Shown here: positions 38,588 through 41,626 of the stretch, piece by piece
Position numbering within the stretch: the stretch's first letter is position 1
Layout: each line of letters opens with the position of its first letter
DNA from: Bacteroidota bacterium
GTDB lineage: Bacteria > Bacteroidota > Bacteroidia > Chitinophagales > Chitinophagaceae
Reading direction: 5' to 3'
Length of the DNA: 41,626 nt
NCBI GenBank assembly: GCA_947460175.1
Contig: CANHGW010000025.1
Span: 1 to 41,626, forward strand
The notes under the pieces: model-generated
The model's database searches: none
What the model saw: the letters and a program-made list of their open reading frames with translations, nothing else
Told to the model about the DNA's origin: nothing
Position numbers and translations under genes: made by a program

Positions 38588-41500
38588 TTAGTCATTCTTC
38601 TTCACTTTGCTCACGTGAGTCAACTGATTGTTTTCTAATATTTGTACTGTGTATACGCCGCTTGCAATATCACCTAAGCTTAGGCTTAGTTTATTCATGC
38701 CCACTTCACTACGTGCTTGGATTTGTTTTACGATGCGGCCACTCATATCCATTACTTTTACTGTTGTGTTTTGAACCTTGTTTGTATACAAGTCGATGTT
38801 CAACACATCTTGTGTTGGATTTGGATAGATACTCACAGTGCTGCCATTGGTACCCCAGATGATATCTACAACTTTTGCATTCATTGTGCTATGGTTGTCG
38901 ATGTCTACTTGTTGTAAACGGTAGTAGTTGTGACCTAATTGTGGTTTTGTGTTCTCGAAGCTATAGTTCAATATACTTGAGCTATTGCCGTTTGGAGCTT
39001 GGCTCGTTACTTTAGCTATTGTAGTAAAGTTGATACCATCTGTTCCGTGTTGCAAATTGAAGTAAGCATTGTTTTGCTCGCTTGCTGTTGTCCACTCTAG
39101 CATATCGCTTGTTGACATTTTGCGACCACTGAAGTTTGTAACTGTTGCTGGTAATGGGATATTACCTGGATTCACACTATGTACTCTGAATTGGCTAAAG
39201 CTTGGTGTGTTGAAGCTCAACTCCCAATATGTGCCATTCCAGTTTACAGTTGGTGTAATCACTACTGGTGAATTACCTAAACCTGCATCGGTGTTTTTAG
39301 TGATACGAATGTTCGCAATGTTTGGATCTGCATTGTTACCACTTGTTGGTAATGGTAAGTATGGTGCAGTTACACTTGCATTGTAATCGTTGAAGTCTGC
39401 TTGGTTGATGTACAAGATCACATCTGCTGAGCCATTGCTCGTTGGTGTGATTTGATACCAACGACGTACGAATGGTTGACCATTGTGTATGCCTGCTGTT
39501 GCATCTACGTTTACAGTTGCTGTAGTTAAGCCTAGGATGTTTCCACCTGCACCATCGTCTACGGTTGCAATTAAGTTACAACTTGCATCGCTATAGTTTA
39601 CGTTGAAGTCATCATTGTGTGCTTGACTTTGGTTTGATGTTGCTGGTGCTATTGTACCTGATGCTGGTGTTACGGTTACAGTTACACTGCTCGTTGCACT
39701 ACATCCGATACCATCTGTACCTGTTACGGTATACGTTGCTGTTGCTGTGGCTACAAATGGTGTATTGTCTGATAATCCACCTGACCAAGTGTAAGTGCTT
39801 GCGCCACTACCCATTGGTGTTACAACCGTGTTGTTACATGTTGTTGTTGGTGTTGCGCCTGCTGTTACCAATGGTGCTGCATTCATGTTGACAACTGCTG
39901 TTGCTGTATTGCTACAACCATTACCGTCTGTACCTGTTACTGTGTATGTAGTAGGTCCGCTAGTTACAGTGAATGGTGTTGCATTTGTAATACCACCAGT
40001 CCATACATAGCTAGATGCACCAACGCCAGATATTGTCGCACTTGCGTTTTCACATACTGCTTGTATTGCAGGTGTTGCTGTTACGGTTGGTAAAGGATTG
40101 ACATTTACAGTTACACTTGTTGTACCTGTACATCCATTTGCATCTGAACCTATGACTGTATAGATAGTTGTAGAAAGTGGATTTACATTAATTGGAGAGC
40201 CAGTAATTATACCAGGATTCCAACTATAGGTAGTTGCACCTGTACCTGTAAGCGTAGCTGTTGCGCCAGCACATATTGTAGTAGGTGTCACAGTTGCTGA
40301 TACCACAGAAGAAGTTGCCAATAATTGAAGGACTTCAGCTGCATTTAATGCTCTATTGTATAATCTAAACTCATCAAGTTTGCCTCCTAATGGAGCTCCA
40401 ATATTTGAACCATAACCCATTACTTTTAAAGGACCCGTACCTGTAAGGTTTGGAGCAGTTTGAGCAACTGTAGATACTAATACACCATTTAAATAACCTT
40501 TTACATTGTTTAAAGTTGCATCATATACATAGGTATTCAGTGTCGGTGTTGATTGAGCACCGCCTGGAATTGTAATATCTGTTAAACCTGCACCACGCAA
40601 AATCCAATTTCCTGCTCCTGCGACGCCATTGGTAAAGCATCTGAAACTATTTGTATTAGCATCTCCAAATATATAATAAAGGGCTGCCGTTGAACCAAAC
40701 CCCGCCGACCAAAAAGAAATAGTCCAAGATCCTCCACCTAAATTAGGTGCATAACCTGTATTCAGATAATCCGTTGTTGAACTTATACCAGATCCAACTA
40801 AAGCGCCGCCCGTTTGTCCTGTAGAACCTTGAGTAAGGCCACCTAGAATTGAAGCAGTTGCAGTACCCGGAGGAGGAGTTAAGGCTTGATTAGGTACGGA
40901 TGTACCTACACCATCAAATTTATAGTATAATAATTCAGGATTAGGTATGACTAAATTATATGGATTTTGTGTTGTAGTTATTACTACTGTACTAGAGGCA
41001 CTGCACCCAATTGCATCCGTTCCAACAACAGTATACGTGCCAGCAATGGCTGGTGTTAAAGTTGTATCACTTGTCAAAGTTGAATTAGCATTCCAAGTAT
41101 AAGTGCTTGCACCGCCACTTTGTAAGGTAACTGGACTGCCAAAACATACGGTGTCATTTGGTGTTGCTGTGGCAGTGACTGTTGGAATTGGATTTACTGT
41201 AACAGCTAACGTAGCCGTTGATGAACAACCTGCAGTAGTTCCAGTTACTGTGTAAGTAGAAGAGGATGCAGGAATAAACGAAACACCATCTATTGGTGTA
41301 TTTATGCCATCTGTCCATGTATACGTTGTAGCACCTCCACCGTTCAAGGTTACATTACCTCCTGCACATATAGTAGTTGCAGGTGATGGTATCGAACTTG
41401 CTGTGACCGTAGGGATTGGATTCACGGTTACTGCTAGCGTTGCTGTTGATGAACATCCTGATGATGTTCCTGTTACAGTATAAGTAGAAGAAGCTGCAGG

Positions 41501-41626
41501 TATAAATGAAACACCATCTGTTTGGGTGTTTACTCCATCTGACCAAGTATACGTTGTAGCTCCACCGCCAGTTAAGGTAACACTACTACCAGCACATACT
41601 GTTGCTGGAGATGGTGTTGAACTTGC
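38588..41626 (-). CDS. Large secreted Ig-like/PKD-like repeat adhesin with LamG-like domain and T9SS sorting domain, 5'-truncated
   Basis: The frame is open through the right edge, so at least 1,012 residues are encoded and the N-terminus is missing; GTG at 41425 is an internal Val codon. Near the edge are repeats of about 64-80 residues (CAGxxVTLxGGGATTYTWxDG ... TYTVTGTxxGCSSTATLAVTVNP) at about 41626-40970, then a LamG/concanavalin-like domain near 40948-40330 (LLYYKFDGVGTSVPNQ, then KLDEFRLYNRALNAAEVLQL), then three more repeats to about 39650. A beta-rich domain follows (ATVDDGAGGNILGL, VRRWYQITP), then a LEWTTASEQNNAYFNLQ segment and a T9SS type A sorting domain (VSIYPNPTQDVLNIDL to KVKKND). 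It is probably a surface adhesin. Plus-strand open frames here are shadows of the repeats. Confidence 0.93.
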   Translation of the reverse strand, partial: ASSTPSPATVCAGSSVTLTGGGATTYTWSDGVNTQTDGVSFIPAASSTYTVTGTSSGCSSTATLAVTVNPIPTVTASSIPSPATTICAGGNVTLNGGGATTYTWTDGINTPIDGVSFIPASSSTYTVTGTTAGCSSTATLAVTVNPIPTVTATATPNDTVCFGSPVTLQSGGASTYTWNANSTLTSDTTLTPAIAGTYTVVGTDAIGCSASSTVVITTTQNPYNLVIPNPELLYYKFDGVGTSVPNQALTPPPGTATASILGGLTQGSTGQTGGALVGSGISSTTDYLNTGYAPNLGGGSWTISFWSAGFGSTAALYYIFGDANTNSFRCFTNGVAGAGNWILRGAGLTDITIPGGAQSTPTLNTYVYDATLNNVKGYLNGVLVSTVAQTAPNLTGTGPLKVMGYGSNIGAPLGGKLDEFRLYNRALNAAEVLQLLATSSVVSATVTPTTICAGATATLTGTGATTYSWNPGIITGSPINVNPLSTTIYTVIGSDANGCTGTTSVTVNVNPLPTVTATPAIQAVCENASATISGVGASSYVWTGGITNATPFTVTSGPTTYTVTGTDGNGCSNTATAVVNMNAAPLVTAGATPTTTCNNTVVTPMGSGASTYTWSGGLSDNTPFVATATATYTVTGTDGIGCSATSSVTVTVTPASGTIAPATSNQSQAHNDDFNVNYSDASCNLIATVDDGAGGNILGLTTATVNVDATAGIHNGQPFVRRWYQITPTSNGSADVILYINQADFNDYNASVTAPYLPLPTSGNNADPNIANIRITKNTDAGLGNSPVVITPTVNWNGTYWELSFNTPSFSQFRVHSVNPGNIPLPATVTNFSGRKMSTSDMLEWTTASEQNNAYFNLQHGTDGINFTTIAKVTSQAPNGNSSSILNYSFENTKPQLGHNYYRLQQVDIDNHSTMNAKVVDIIWGTNGSTVSIYPNPTQDVLNIDLYTNKVQNTTVKVMDMSGRIVKQIQARSEVGMNKLSLSLGDIASGVYTVQILENNQLTHVSKVKKND

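Noticed and set aside
39069-40010. Plus-strand open frames opposite the adhesin
   Set aside because: They mirror the Thr/Val/Gly repeats of the adhesin, whose repeats, LamG-like unit and sorting domain are clear.

Overview
The window looks like chromosomal DNA of a free-living Bacteroidota bacterium, probably of the Chitinophagales/Sphingobacteriia side (inferred). The evidence is low G+C content, A/T-rich leaders without clear Shine-Dalgarno sites, promoters of the TTTG-N18-21-TAnnTTTG type, three TonB-dependent receptors, two proteins with type IX secretion (T9SS) C-terminal sorting domains, and a prolyl-tRNA synthetase of the archaeal/eukaryotic-like class. No phage, plasmid, insertion sequence or CRISPR array was seen. 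Most of the window is housekeeping and envelope genes in short operons.

Layout. 1-2948 (+): the end of a PepD-type dipeptidase, then a TonB-dependent receptor. 2955-5438 (-): two small paralogous membrane proteins and proS. 5710-9896 (+): a secreted Trp/Gly/Asn-repeat protein, a FadL/OmpP1-like barrel and a membrane-anchored transglutaminase-like protein. 9912-10463: RNase P RNA and tRNA-Val(UAC) with its terminator. 10462-13210 (-): a four-gene operon (conserved hypothetical, rdgB, hotdog thioesterase, secreted Asp-box sialidase-like protein). 13275-20747 (+): ilvE, a Gfo/Idh/MocA-like protein, a lipoprotein, a polyprenyl glycosylphosphotransferase and an M1 metallopeptidase joined to an outer-membrane-barrel-like C-terminus. 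20744-22387 (-): pyrG. 22709-26089 (+): an lpxD-type acyltransferase and a second TonB receptor. 26094-28298 (-): purL. 28530-28862 (+): an NTF2-like protein cut by an in-frame stop. 28902-31268 (-): a third TonB receptor with a TPP riboswitch in its leader. 31361-33655 (+): a C25 (gingipain-like) protease with a T9SS sorting domain. 33831-36800 (-): a small barrel protein, an LVIVD-type lipoprotein, a decayed fragment of a T9SS sorting domain, and a barrel protein interrupted by an in-frame stop. 37067-38339: a short asparaginase-like protein and, convergent to it, an MtfA-like peptidase. 38588 to the right edge (-): a large repeat adhesin with a LamG-like domain and a T9SS sorting domain.

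How the genes work together. The strongest regulatory logic is at 28902-31268: the TPP riboswitch makes the adjacent TonB receptor a predicted outer-membrane thiamine/TPP importer. The 14409-20747 cluster joins a sugar-phosphate transferase to a lipoprotein, an M1 peptidase-barrel fusion and a Gfo/Idh/MocA protein that has lost every signature catalytic motif, so it may be a cell-surface polysaccharide module with a pseudoenzyme. Two separate genes carry an in-frame TAA followed by an intact family-like C-terminal tail, and an orphan copy of a protease sorting signal lies between other genes. These point to recent decay and duplication in the 28-36 kb part. I do not see a complete, wholly new defence or mobile system; the novelty candidates are these individual observations.
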